A stretch of 57,230 nucleotides of DNA, taken from the NCBI RefSeq assembly GCF_001434535.1, contig NZ_AYYW01000011.1, forward strand, positions 1-57,230. Reading direction: 5' to 3'. This DNA comes from Ligilactobacillus animalis KCTC 3501 = DSM 20602 (lineage in GTDB: Bacteria; Bacillota; Bacilli; Lactobacillales; Lactobacillaceae). This document shows, piece by piece, positions 1-7,512 of this stretch. The notes under the pieces were generated by a model, which saw only the letters and a list, made by a program, of their open reading frames with translations, was not told the origin of the DNA and did not search any database. A program made the translations under genes and the position numbers. The number at the start of each line of letters is the position of its first letter. Position 1 is the first letter of the stretch.

Positions 1-99
1 AAATATAGAACTAAGCACAACGAATATATCTGTTATGAATGCGGAAATATTATGGACAGAGATGAAAACGCAGTGTTGAATTTATTAGCACTGATATAA
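1..99 (+). CDS. tnpB: IS200/IS605 family TnpB (OrfB), C-terminal fragment
   Basis: Only the last 32 codons lie in the window. The reading frame contains CYECGNIMDRDENAVLNLL, the second half of the TnpB C-terminal zinc finger (C-x2-C) followed by the D-x-N-A segment carrying the last RuvC acidic residue. TnpB is the RNA-guided nuclease of IS200/IS605 elements and the ancestor of Cas12. The gene runs off the left edge, so completeness cannot be judged. It is followed directly by the structured right end of the element and then by a broken fic gene, so the element appears to have interrupted that gene. Confidence 0.85.
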   Translation, partial: KYRTKHNEYICYECGNIMDRDENAVLNLLALI

Positions 100-265
100 A
101 AAATACAGGGGTGGGCTACACCCTTAAACTGTAAGAGTTAGTCACTGTCATTACCCTCTCGTTAGGATATGGGAATACTAATGTTGACGGCAGTAAATAA
201 AATTAGGAAAGGAAAAACTATATAATTCTTTCTAACAGTGTAGAAGAATGTACTTAAACTTCTAT
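100..265 (+). mobile_element. IS200/IS605 right end, probable omega-RNA (reRNA) region
   Basis: This noncoding stretch between the tnpB stop and the fic fragment holds several potential hairpins: GGGTGggctaCACCC near 110-126, GAAAG/CTTTC around 207-232, and TAGAAG/CTTCTA around 241-264. Subterminal hairpins are typical of IS200/IS605 right ends, and in TnpB systems the guide-RNA scaffold is transcribed from here with the flanking DNA as guide. The exact transposon boundary is not determined; I place it near 265. A related motif recurs at 44861-44925. Confidence 0.6.
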
Positions 266-289
266 ATTGTTCTACATTTTATATAGCAG

Positions 290-574
290 ATGAATATTGC
301 GCATCCTTTTCGTGAAGGAAATGGGCGGAGTATGCGTTTGTGGCTCGATAATCTGCTAAGAGCTAAATTAGGTAAGATCGTAGCCTGGAATAATATCGAT
401 AAAAACGAATACCTGAATGCAATGAAGCGCAGTCCTGTTTCGACCGGTGAACTCAAATATCTTTTGCAAAATAATTTGACGGATAATCTGAGTAAGGAAA
501 GTTTTTTCAAGGGGATCGATGTTTCATATTACTATGAAGGTTTTAATACCTATAAAACTGAAGATTTGAAGTAA
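290..574 (+). pseudogene. fic: Fic/DOC family protein, 3' fragment
   Basis: The translation opens with MNIAHPFREGNGRS, the Fic active-site loop HPFx[D/E]GNGR that carries out AMP transfer (or a related modification) to target hydroxyls. It continues for about 94 residues and ends with YYYEGFNTYKTEDL, as in Fic proteins of lactic acid bacteria. The N-terminal half is missing: an in-frame TAG lies at 284-286 and the IS200/IS605 right end sits immediately upstream. No ribosome binding site precedes the ATG, so expression is unlikely. Family identity is confident; function of the remnant is not expected. Confidence 0.8.
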
Positions 575-630
575 AACTCATGCTGTAGGATATTTGTACT
601 CAGATTTTAAAATTTATTTTGCAAATATAC

Positions 631-659
631 TTGACGCACGATCTATTGCATGGTAATAT
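631..659 (+). promoter_or_regulatory. Sigma-A promoter for rplJ-rplL
   Basis: TTGACG at 631-636 and TAATAT at 654-659 are separated by 17 bp. The promoter lies just ahead of the L10 leader, as expected for an rplJL transcription unit. Confidence 0.8.
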
Positions 660-663
660 ACTA

Positions 664-790
664 AAGGTCAATATATGATTCTACCTAAGACTCAGGTGGC
701 GCAAGCCTTAATATCCTGCCGAGGAGTAATGTTACGGTTATTCTCTCTGTGTCTTGGTGGACATGGAGCTTTTTTATTTTAAAAGAGTTT
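664..790 (+). promoter_or_regulatory. Ribosomal protein L10 leader (autoregulatory mRNA structure)
   Basis: The untranslated leader of rplJ contains the block TCCTGCCGAGGAG near 713-726 and flanking complementary segments, matching the conserved L10-leader pattern of Firmicutes in which the L10-L12 complex binds its own mRNA. It ends in a GGTGGACATGGAGC...TTTTTT segment resembling an attenuator near 754-778. The family match is from memory of the consensus; a covariance-model scan was not possible. Confidence 0.75.
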
Positions 791-817
791 CGACACAATG
801 ACTAGGAGGTGAATCAA

Positions 818-1321
818 TTGAGTAAAGAAATTATCGCTAAAAAAGCTGCGATCGTTGAAGAAGTTGTTGAAAAATTTGAAAAGGCAAGTTCTGTTGTCGT
901 AGTTGACTACCGTGGTTTAACGGTTGAAGAAGTTACTAACTTGCGTAAAGAATTACGTGAAGCAGGCGTTGAAATGCGTGTTATCAAGAACACATACTTG
1001 AAGCGTGCTGCTGATAAGGCAGGTTACGAAGGTCTTGATGATACATTCTCAGGCCCTACTGCCGTTGCTTTTGCTGATGAAGATGTTACAGCTCCTGCTC
1101 GTATCTTATCTAAATTCGCAGAAGATCATGAAGCTTTGGAAATCAAGGGTGGTATGATCGAAGGCAAGGTCGTTTCCTTGGAAGAGATCCACGCTCTTGC
1201 AAAATTACCAAACCGCGAAGGTATGCTTTCTATGTTGCTTTCTGTATTGCAAGCACCAGTTCGCAACTTCGCATACGCTGTCAAGGCAGTTGCCGACAGC
1301 AAAGAAGAAGATGCAGCTTAA
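818..1321 (+). CDS. rplJ: 50S ribosomal protein L10
   Basis: This 167-residue protein anchors the L7/L12 stalk to the large ribosomal subunit. The sequence [20 protein letters not shown] followed by [20 protein letters not shown] is diagnostic of L10. I choose the TTG at 818 because AGGAGG at 804-809 sits 8 bases upstream; a GTG at 809 overlaps the Shine-Dalgarno itself and would add three residues. It lies directly upstream of rplL and downstream of an L10 leader, so autoregulation by L10 is expected. The C-terminal acidic tail (KEEDAA) is normal. Confidence 0.97.
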   Translation: MSKEIIAKKAAIVEEVVEKFEKASSVVVVDYRGLTVEEVTNLRKELREAGVEMRVIKNTYLKRAADKAGYEGLDDTFSGPTAVAFADEDVTAPARILSKFAEDHEALEIKGGMIEGKVVSLEEIHALAKLPNREGMLSMLLSVLQAPVRNFAYAVKAVADSKEEDAA

Positions 1322-1385
1322 TGCGCGCATCCTGATCGCTTAATTAAAATATATAATTATTATCTACAAAATGGAGGATTTTAAA

Positions 1386-1751
1386 ATGGCCTTAGATACA
1401 GAAAAGATCATTGCTGACTTAAAAGAAGCTAGCATTCTTGAATTAAACGACTTAGTAAAAGCTATCGAAGAAGAATTCGGTGTTTCCGCTGCTGCTCCAG
1501 TTGCAGCTGCAGGTGCTGCTGCAGGCGCTGCAGAAGAAAAGAGCGAATTTGATGTTGAATTAACAGATCCAGGTGCTGGTAAAGTTAAAGTTATCAAAGC
1601 AGTTAAGGATATCACAGGTCTTGGCTTGAAAGATGCTAAGGGCTTAGTTGATGGCGCTCCTTCCGTTATCAAAGAAGGCGTTGCTAAAGAAGAAGCTGAA
1701 GAAATCCAAGCTAAACTTGAAGAAGTTGGCGCTAAAGTTACTCTTAAATAA
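1386..1751 (+). CDS. rplL: 50S ribosomal protein L7/L12
   Basis: This 121-residue acidic stalk protein recruits translation factors to the ribosome. An N-terminal dimerisation helix ([15 protein letters not shown]) is followed by an Ala-rich hinge (about residues 38-52) and the globular C-terminal domain with [20 protein letters not shown]. The ATG at 1386 is preferred over an in-frame ATG at 1371 because GGAGG at 1373-1377 overlaps the latter and is well placed for the former. It is cotranscribed with rplJ across a 64-base gap and ends at a strong terminator. Confidence 0.97.
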   Translation: MALDTEKIIADLKEASILELNDLVKAIEEEFGVSAAAPVAAAGAAAGAAEEKSEFDVELTDPGAGKVKVIKAVKDITGLGLKDAKGLVDGAPSVIKEGVAKEEAEEIQAKLEEVGAKVTLK

Positions 1752-1783
1752 GAGTTTCTCAACTGATTTACTTTCAGTTTGCT

Positions 1784-1822
1784 AAAAGACGTATCTCTCA
1801 TTTGAGGGATGCGTCTTTTTTT
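1784..1822 (+). terminator. Rho-independent terminator of rplJL
   Basis: The arms AAAAGACGTATCTCTCA and TGAGGGATGCGTCTTTT form a stem with a short loop, followed by a T run. Confidence 0.9.
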
Positions 1823-1999
1823 AGATTTAAATATCTGTTGTGCGCGATTTTGATTGACAGTTCTTGATGTGTGGTCTAAAATATACAAAAAATATTTTAG
1901 GATATGCAAAGTACAGATTTTAGAGACTAGGCAAATAAGTTAAGTATTTGCTAGGAAAAAGCTACAATAAAATTATAAGTGAAGAAAAGAGGTCAAAAT

Positions 2000-2953
2000 A
2001 TGGGTACTTTAGTTAACGGTAAATGGACGCAAAAAAGTTTAGCTCAACTGCGAGCTGAGGGCAAAGATATCCAAGTCGATCCCGGTTTTCGTAATTGGAT
2101 CACCCCAGATGGTGCAGCGGGGCCAACAGGTAAAGGTGGTTTTAAGGCTGAGAAAGGTCGGTACCATCTGTACGTTTCTTACGGTTGTCCGTGGGCAAGT
2201 CGTGCTTTATTGATGCGTGATCTCAAGGGCTTACAAGACTATATCGGCCTCTCAGTCGTTGATCCGGTATTGGAAGCTGATGGGTGGCAATTTAGCGATT
2301 TTCCAGGCACGATCGCTGATCCGATCTTTGGGGCCAAATCATTGCCAGAAGTTTACACCAAAGCAAAAGCTGATTATACTGGGATCGCTAGCGTACCGGT
2401 CTTGTTTGATAAACAGACGGGACAGATCGTTAATAATGGATCAGCGGACATCATGCGCATGTTAGAGTCGGCATTTGATGAATTGACGGGAGATCACACC
2501 GATTACTACCCTGAGGCTTTACGCACCCAGATCGATGAACTAAATGTTTATTGCGATTCGTTTTATGCTAAAGTCAATGCGACGAAAGATGCTAAAACAC
2601 AGTCTGAATATGAGCAAGCAGTCGCGCAAGTGTTTACGATGTTAGATGATTTAGAACAGCGTTTAGAAGGTCAAGCATATTTGCTTGGCGATGCTCCAGT
2701 TGAGAGCGACTGGAAGATATTTGTTTTCTTAGTGCGCTTTGATGTCGTCTTTTATGGCTTATACAAATGTAACCTCAAACTTTTGAGCGACTATCCTAAT
2801 CTTTGGCGTTATGTTCGTCAATTGTACAATACGCCAGGAGTAGCAGATGCAGTCAACTTTGAGCATATCAAAGTCCATCATTATCGCGGACAATTAGACT
2901 TAAATCCATCGGGGATTGTGCCGGTAGGACCAAAAGAAGATTGGAGTTTATAA
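2000..2953 (+). CDS. Glutathione S-transferase omega-like / glutathionyl-hydroquinone reductase family
   Basis: The 317-residue protein resembles the YqjG/ECM4 family, which reduces glutathionyl-hydroquinones. Visible hallmarks are the N-terminal GFRNWITPDG block, the active-site SYGCPWASR with Cys at about residue 63 in the thioredoxin-like half, and the C-terminal helical domain (LRTQIDELNVYCDSFYAKVN). I start at ATG 2000, preceded by AAGAGG; a GTG at 1979 is less likely. The gene is monocistronic, flanked by terminators. Many lactobacilli make little glutathione, so the physiological thiol and substrate are uncertain; family assignment is firm. Confidence 0.88.
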   Translation: MGTLVNGKWTQKSLAQLRAEGKDIQVDPGFRNWITPDGAAGPTGKGGFKAEKGRYHLYVSYGCPWASRALLMRDLKGLQDYIGLSVVDPVLEADGWQFSDFPGTIADPIFGAKSLPEVYTKAKADYTGIASVPVLFDKQTGQIVNNGSADIMRMLESAFDELTGDHTDYYPEALRTQIDELNVYCDSFYAKVNATKDAKTQSEYEQAVAQVFTMLDDLEQRLEGQAYLLGDAPVESDWKIFVFLVRFDVVFYGLYKCNLKLLSDYPNLWRYVRQLYNTPGVADAVNFEHIKVHHYRGQLDLNPSGIVPVGPKEDWSL

Positions 2954-2960
2954 CTTCCCT

Positions 2961-2989
2961 AGGTCACCTGTTGTGGGTGGCCTTTTTTT
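2961..2989 (+). terminator. Terminator after the GST-like gene
   Basis: AGGTCACC and GGGTGGCC form a short stem with loop TGTTGT, followed by seven T residues. Confidence 0.8.
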
Positions 2990-3000
2990 AGTGGGGCATA

Positions 3001-3009
3001 TGGTATAAT
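3001..3009 (+). promoter_or_regulatory. Extended -10 promoter of mprF
   Basis: TGGTATAAT (TATAAT at 3004-3009) lies 36 bases before the mprF start with no good -35 box, a pattern repeated before several genes in the window. Confidence 0.65.
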
Positions 3010-3044
3010 TAAGAAAGTATAAATTACGAGGGGGTTTTACAAAA

Positions 3045-5630
3045 ATGAAGCAAGCGTTTCAGCAGATGAAAAGCTTCGTTGAAAAAAGAGCAACTATTCT
3101 GAAATTAATTTTTGTCCTTTCAGTATTGATTTTTGTAACTTTTGAAATCGGAAAGATCTTTCGCGAGGTCGATTGGTATCAAGTTGAACAGGGACTCGCT
3201 GATCAATCATTATTTAGTATTATTTTAATGATTGGTGCCGGTGTTATTGCGGTCAGTCCCATGCTATTGTATGATTTTTCGATCGTTAAATTTTTACCAG
3301 ATAAATACAGCCTGTGGTACATCTTACGCAGTGGGTGGATCACTAATACGGCAACTAATATTGCCGGTTTTGGTGGCTTTTTAGGAGCAGCTTTGCGGGC
3401 TGATTTTTATCACAAAAATGCTAGTAAAAAGCAGGTCGTCTATGCGTTATCTAAGATCGCACTGTTTTTATTAGCAGGTCTATCGCTCTATTGTTGGGTC
3501 TCACTAGGATTGATCTTTGGCTTTGATCTTGGTCCACATTTAAAGGGCTATTGGCCGTGGCTGATCGGTGGCGGACTGTATTTTCCGATCCTGTTTCTAA
3601 CGACTAAATTCAAGCAGGGAGATTTCTTTAAGGATCTGACTTTAAAGCGAGAACTGGTCTTGATCTTAGCTTCATTGTTAGAATGGGGTTTTGCAGCGTT
3701 ATTTTTCATCTTCATCGGTGAACAACTCGGGATACATACGAATTACGCTGCCGTTTTAGCGTTGTATTTTACAGGTTCGGTATTAGGGATCGTCTCCATG
3801 GTGCCAGGGGGCTTGGGCTCATTTGATGTCTTCATGATGTTTGGGTTATTGCCGTTTGGTGTCACCACAGAGCAAGCCGTGATCTGGTTATTGTTTTTCC
3901 GTTTGTTCTATTACATCATTCCTTTTGGGATCGGGTTGAGCTTTTTTATCCACTATGCGGGCAGTCAAGTCAATCAGAAGTTAAACGGGATCCCAAAGTT
4001 GATCTTGCAAAAGACGGCCCATATATTATTGACCGCTTTTCTATATGTCTCCGGGATCTTATTGTTATTAGAAGCAGCTATTCCTAATTGGGCGTATTCA
4101 AACTCATTTTTAGCAAAACTATATCCGTACACCTTTTTATTTATCAACCAGTTGACCGATATTGTCTTTGCATTTGCCTTGATCGGGATGGCACGTGGAA
4201 TCGAAGCTAAGGTCAAAAAAGCCTATTGGCCGACATTGATCGTTTTAGGGATCGGGATCGTCAATACTTTATGGCGCGTCTACACGCCAACTTTAGCGAT
4301 CTTTTTAGGTGTGATCTTAGTGATGGTCGTCTTGTCACGTAAAGAGCTCTATCGCAAGCAACTACGCTATTCGATCATTAAAAAGATCGTAGATGGCTCG
4401 ATTTTTGCGGGGATCTTCTTCTTGTATGCGATCGTTGGGTTTATCAACTCACCAAGCTATGTGCATCATCATCGCGTGCCAACGATCTTTTTATTCCCGG
4501 CACAAAGTATCTGGCTTTCCGGGTTTATCGGCTTATTGATCGCGGCTTGTGTCTTATTATTGATCAGTAACTATTTGTGCAGTGGTAAAGACATTTTTGC
4601 AAATACTGGTTTTGATAAAGAACGTGTGCGGGCGGTGATCGAAAAATTTGGTGGTAATGAAGTGAGCCATCTAGCCTTTTTACAGGATAAAGAGTTGTAT
4701 TTTTACACCGAAGATGGCGAAGATAAACTCTTCTTCATGTACCGGATCAAGACTGATAAATTGATCATCATGGGTGAACCGGTGGGCGATCATGCTTATC
4801 TCCAAGAAGCTGTCCAAGCGTTCATGCAAGAAGCGGATAATTATGACTATCAATTGGTCTTTTATGAGATCAACGAGAGCTTCACGATGTTACTGCATGA
4901 GTATGGGTTTGATTTTATCAAGACAGGTGAAGAAGGCTTGGTCAAGCTAAGTGAGTTTACGCTTCAAGGTAAAAAGCGGCGGGCGCAACGTGCTTTGATG
5001 AATAAATTTGAACGTGAAGGCTATGAATTTACTTTTGCCAAACCACCATTTGATGATAACTTGATGGCTGAACTTCAAGCGGTCTCGGATAGCTGGTTAG
5101 GTAAACAAGTTGAAAAGGGCTTTTCACTAGGTTTCTTTGATGAAGCCTACTTAAATGAAGCACCGGTCTGTTTGATCCGTGATGCTTCGGGCAAACTAGT
5201 CGCATTTGCTTCGATGATGCCGATGGACGAAAAGACATTATCGATCGATCTGATGCGTCACAGTCAAGATGCACCATCCGGGATCATGGACAAGATCTTT
5301 ATCAGTTTATTCGAGTATGGTAAAGAGCAGGGCTATGAGTACTTTGATATGGGGATGGCGCCGTTATCAAATGTCGGTGAATCACGCTTTAGCTTTATCG
5401 GTGAACGAGTTGCGCGCTTTATCTTTGAATATGGTGATCGCTTCTATGCTTTCCAAGGGTTACGTTCCTATAAGAACAAATATGTCACCAAGTGGAGCGC
5501 TAAATATACGGCTTATCGAAAGCGGACTTCATTAGTCGATGCGATGATCTTAGTGACATTGACTGTCAACCAAAAGCATATCAAAAAGGGCACCAGACGC
5601 AATTTGCTCTTACCAAGATTTTTACAATAA
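3045..5630 (+). CDS. mprF: Phosphatidylglycerol lysyltransferase / flippase MprF
   Basis: The 861-residue membrane protein matches the usual length of bifunctional MprF. Roughly the first 520 residues form many hydrophobic segments (flippase half, with GGLGSFDVFMMFGLLPFGV), and the last 330 form the cytosolic DUF2156 acyltransferase-like synthase domain (GGNEVSHLAFLQDKELYFY ... MGMAPLSNVG). MprF transfers lysine (or another amino acid) from aminoacyl-tRNA to phosphatidylglycerol and flips the product outward, lowering surface negative charge and cationic peptide susceptibility. A GAGGGGG Shine-Dalgarno precedes the ATG. It is monocistronic between an extended -10 promoter and a terminator. 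Confidence 0.93.
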   Translation: MKQAFQQMKSFVEKRATILKLIFVLSVLIFVTFEIGKIFREVDWYQVEQGLADQSLFSIILMIGAGVIAVSPMLLYDFSIVKFLPDKYSLWYILRSGWITNTATNIAGFGGFLGAALRADFYHKNASKKQVVYALSKIALFLLAGLSLYCWVSLGLIFGFDLGPHLKGYWPWLIGGGLYFPILFLTTKFKQGDFFKDLTLKRELVLILASLLEWGFAALFFIFIGEQLGIHTNYAAVLALYFTGSVLGIVSMVPGGLGSFDVFMMFGLLPFGVTTEQAVIWLLFFRLFYYIIPFGIGLSFFIHYAGSQVNQKLNGIPKLILQKTAHILLTAFLYVSGILLLLEAAIPNWAYSNSFLAKLYPYTFLFINQLTDIVFAFALIGMARGIEAKVKKAYWPTLIVLGIGIVNTLWRVYTPTLAIFLGVILVMVVLSRKELYRKQLRYSIIKKIVDGSIFAGIFFLYAIVGFINSPSYVHHHRVPTIFLFPAQSIWLSGFIGLLIAACVLLLISNYLCSGKDIFANTGFDKERVRAVIEKFGGNEVSHLAFLQDKELYFYTEDGEDKLFFMYRIKTDKLIIMGEPVGDHAYLQEAVQAFMQEADNYDYQLVFYEINESFTMLLHEYGFDFIKTGEEGLVKLSEFTLQGKKRRAQRALMNKFEREGYEFTFAKPPFDDNLMAELQAVSDSWLGKQVEKGFSLGFFDEAYLNEAPVCLIRDASGKLVAFASMMPMDEKTLSIDLMRHSQDAPSGIMDKIFISLFEYGKEQGYEYFDMGMAPLSNVGESRFSFIGERVARFIFEYGDRFYAFQGLRSYKNKYVTKWSAKYTAYRKRTSLVDAMILVTLTVNQKHIKKGTRRNLLLPRFLQ

Positions 5631-5635
5631 ACATT

Positions 5636-5666
5636 AAGCATCCAGGCATGTGTCTGGGTGTTTTTT
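5636..5666 (+). terminator. Terminator after mprF
   Basis: GCATCCAG and CTGGGTGT pair around the loop GCATGTGT, followed by a T run. Confidence 0.85.
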
Positions 5667-5733
5667 GCTTTCTTTGGCAGTAGTTGTTCAGATATACTTA
5701 AAGTGGGAATAAACATAGAAGGGATCGGGGAAA

Positions 5734-5919
5734 ATGAAGGATCTATTGTATTTTATTTGGGTAAATGCAATATTTTTTTGGTTACCGCTAATTATCTTAG
5801 GTGCAAGTGTAGTTGGCATAATTGCTTTGATCAGAACTAAAAAGTTACCGCCAATTGCCAAGATCGTACTCGTAATACTTGCGCTCCTTATTCTATGGTA
5901 CGTGGAATTTTACTTGTAG
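5734..5919 (+). CDS. Small two-helix membrane protein (unknown)
   Basis: This 61-residue protein has two hydrophobic segments (about residues 6-28 and 41-58) separated by the basic loop IRTKKLPPIAK. A Shine-Dalgarno-like GGGG precedes the ATG. The next gene encodes a similar protein with the same loop pattern (IKTKKMSSLAK), so the pair looks like a tandem duplication. I do not recognise the family. Its order (hydrophobic, short basic loop, hydrophobic) could fit a membrane-stress peptide, a bacteriocin-immunity-like protein or a subunit of a larger complex, but nothing in the neighbourhood supports a specific role. Confidence 0.6.
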   Translation: MKDLLYFIWVNAIFFWLPLIILGASVVGIIALIRTKKLPPIAKIVLVILALLILWYVEFYL

Positions 5920-5939
5920 AATAGAAAGGGTTGAGAAAG

Positions 5940-6155
5940 ATGGACGGTTTTTTACAGCTTATGTTGCTCAAAGTGATATTTTTCTTACCACTCTTAACTA
6001 TTTTAGTAGCAAGTTTAGTGATTATGCTCATTGTGATCAAAACTAAAAAAATGTCGTCCTTGGCTAAGGTCGGGCTTGTTGTGATCTTTGGCCTTATCAG
6101 TTTGCTTATGGTGTATGGAATGATATTTGTGGTTATATTTGGATATAATTCTTAA
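5940..6155 (+). CDS. Small two-helix membrane protein, paralogue of the preceding gene (unknown)
   Basis: The 71-residue product has two hydrophobic stretches flanking IKTKKMSSLAKVGLVV, aligning with the same positions of the upstream 61-residue protein (LP-L-I-L-AS-V, then K-KK, then AK--LV). I start at ATG 5940, 9 bases after GAAAGGG; a TTG at 5931 abuts that Shine-Dalgarno and is unlikely. The two genes are 20 bases apart and end at a shared terminator, so they form a small operon. Function is unknown. Confidence 0.6.
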   Translation: MDGFLQLMLLKVIFFLPLLTILVASLVIMLIVIKTKKMSSLAKVGLVVIFGLISLLMVYGMIFVVIFGYNS

Positions 6156-6160
6156 AATTT

Positions 6161-6190
6161 GGCTCCAGTTGTTAGCTGGAGTCTATTTTT
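6161..6190 (+). terminator. Terminator after the tandem small membrane genes
   Basis: GGCTCCAG and CTGGAGTC form a stem with loop TTGTTAG, followed by TATTTTTATT. It lies inside the longest possible upstream extension of the next gene and argues against that extension. Confidence 0.8.
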
Positions 6191-6201
6191 ATTGAATGGA
6201 T

Positions 6202-6229
6202 TTGGGGAATTTAAGTTCTGTGCTATAAT
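6202..6229 (+). promoter_or_regulatory. Promoter of the MFS gene
   Basis: TATAAT at 6224-6229 has an extended -10 TGC directly upstream; a weak TTGGGG at 6202-6207 could act as -35 with 16-bp spacing. Confidence 0.55.
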
Positions 6230-6257
6230 CTGTAACAAATCAAAGGGGAGGAGTGCT

Positions 6258-7451
6258 TTGTTACAACTACATAAAAATATCAAAATATTTTATTTAGCAA
6301 CTATTCTGACCACATTAGCGGCATCTTTACCACATGCAGTTTTGACCGTGCTCTTGTTTGCTAAAGGCTTATCATTGACGCAGATCATGCTGGTCCAAGC
6401 GACTTATAGTCTGGTCATTTTAGTCAGTGAATATCCCAGTGGCTTATTAGCTGATCTGTATTCTAAAAAAGTTCTCTTTTTATGGGCAAAAGTCTTTTTG
6501 ATCGGGATGTTTTTGCTAGTTTGGTTAGGTGAAAGCTTTCAGACGATGCTACTTGCTTGGGCGTGCTATGGCTTGGCAATGGCACTTGAAAGTGGGACGC
6601 TGGATGCACAACTGATAAATGAACTCAAGCACCAAGATCAAAGCCACCTAGTCGCTAAATTTATCAGTAATACTAATCGTTTGGATCTTATCGGGTTACT
6701 GCTGGGCGGGACAATTGGTTCATGGTTGTATTACTCGTTGGGGATAAAGTTTTATTTGGTGAGTGTGAGCTTGACGTTAGTAGCGTTTTTGGCGGTCAGG
6801 TATGGTTATCTTGAGGCAAATACTGATATTTCACAGCAAAATTTGAAACAGAGCTTGGTCGCACAAATGGTAACGGGATTTAGCGAACTCAAGCATTCAC
6901 GGCAGTTACGGCTGATGATCGCCTTGACGATTGCAGGACAATTTTTCTTTCAGGCCCACTACCAACTCTGGCAAGCGTTATTTTTGAAGCAGGGATTTGA
7001 TAAGGAGCAATTTTATATTTACTATGTTATCTTCCAACTGATAAGTCTTGGTGCCTATAGCTTGCCGGTAAAACTGGACACATCTACGATCAAACGTTGG
7101 TATTTGGCATCCATGTTAGGATTAGTGGGTGCGGGTGTGTTTTTAGCATTTACAGTCAAAATGAGTTTTTTACTCAGTTATTTAGTTTTAGTCTTTATCT
7201 TCACCCTTTTTGAATATTTCAGCAACGTGCTATTTTCCAAAACAGTTTCACCGACGCATATTTCATCTTTGACTTCATTGCGTTCGAGCTGTGGGCGTCT
7301 GGCTTCATTAGCCTCATTGTTGCTGTCGAGTTTACTTTTGACATATCTTTCAGTCAAAAGTGTAGTTTTATTGAATTTTGGTTTGGCGATAATTGCCAGT
7401 TTAGGCGTGATCTTTTTAGCGCTCAAGAACAATACAGTTCACAGTAAATAA
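6258..7451 (+). CDS. Major facilitator superfamily transporter
   Basis: The 397-residue hydrophobic protein shows about twelve transmembrane segments. The MFS loop 2-3 region reads SEYPSGLLADLYSKKVLFLWAK, a variant of the GxLaDrxGrk motif. I start at TTG 6258 because GGGGAGGAG lies 5 bases upstream and a terminator and promoter lie between this site and the first in-frame ATG at 6159. The substrate cannot be inferred: neighbours are unrelated. The style (short loops, acidic E before P in helix 2) resembles efflux carriers, but this is weak evidence. It ends at a palindrome shared with convergent nrdF. Confidence 0.8.
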   Translation: MLQLHKNIKIFYLATILTTLAASLPHAVLTVLLFAKGLSLTQIMLVQATYSLVILVSEYPSGLLADLYSKKVLFLWAKVFLIGMFLLVWLGESFQTMLLAWACYGLAMALESGTLDAQLINELKHQDQSHLVAKFISNTNRLDLIGLLLGGTIGSWLYYSLGIKFYLVSVSLTLVAFLAVRYGYLEANTDISQQNLKQSLVAQMVTGFSELKHSRQLRLMIALTIAGQFFFQAHYQLWQALFLKQGFDKEQFYIYYVIFQLISLGAYSLPVKLDTSTIKRWYLASMLGLVGAGVFLAFTVKMSFLLSYLVLVFIFTLFEYFSNVLFSKTVSPTHISSLTSLRSSCGRLASLASLLLSSLLLTYLSVKSVVLLNFGLAIIASLGVIFLALKNNTVHSK

Positions 7452-7503
7452 CAAGGGTCCCATTATGATGCGTATCTTTACATCATAATGGGACCCTTGT
7501 TAT
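7448..7503. terminator. Long palindrome between convergent genes, family copy A
   Basis: A perfect 23-bp inverted repeat (7448-7470 and 7481-7503) with a 10-base loop contains GGGTCCCATTATGATG. It is T-rich at both outer ends and can terminate both the MFS gene and nrdF. Related palindromes lie at 21841-21901, 46298-46337 and 52467-52508, each also between convergent genes. Confidence 0.85.
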
Positions 7504-7512
7504 TATATGTTT

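Noticed and set aside
798-812. Four-codon leader peptide MTRR overlapping the rplJ Shine-Dalgarno
   Set aside because: The ATG has no Shine-Dalgarno of its own and the AGGAGG codons are simply the rplJ ribosome binding site; nothing supports translation.
6159-6257. N-terminal extension of the MFS gene from ATG 6159
   Set aside because: The extension spans a rho-independent terminator and the promoter of the gene, while a strong Shine-Dalgarno precedes TTG 6258.
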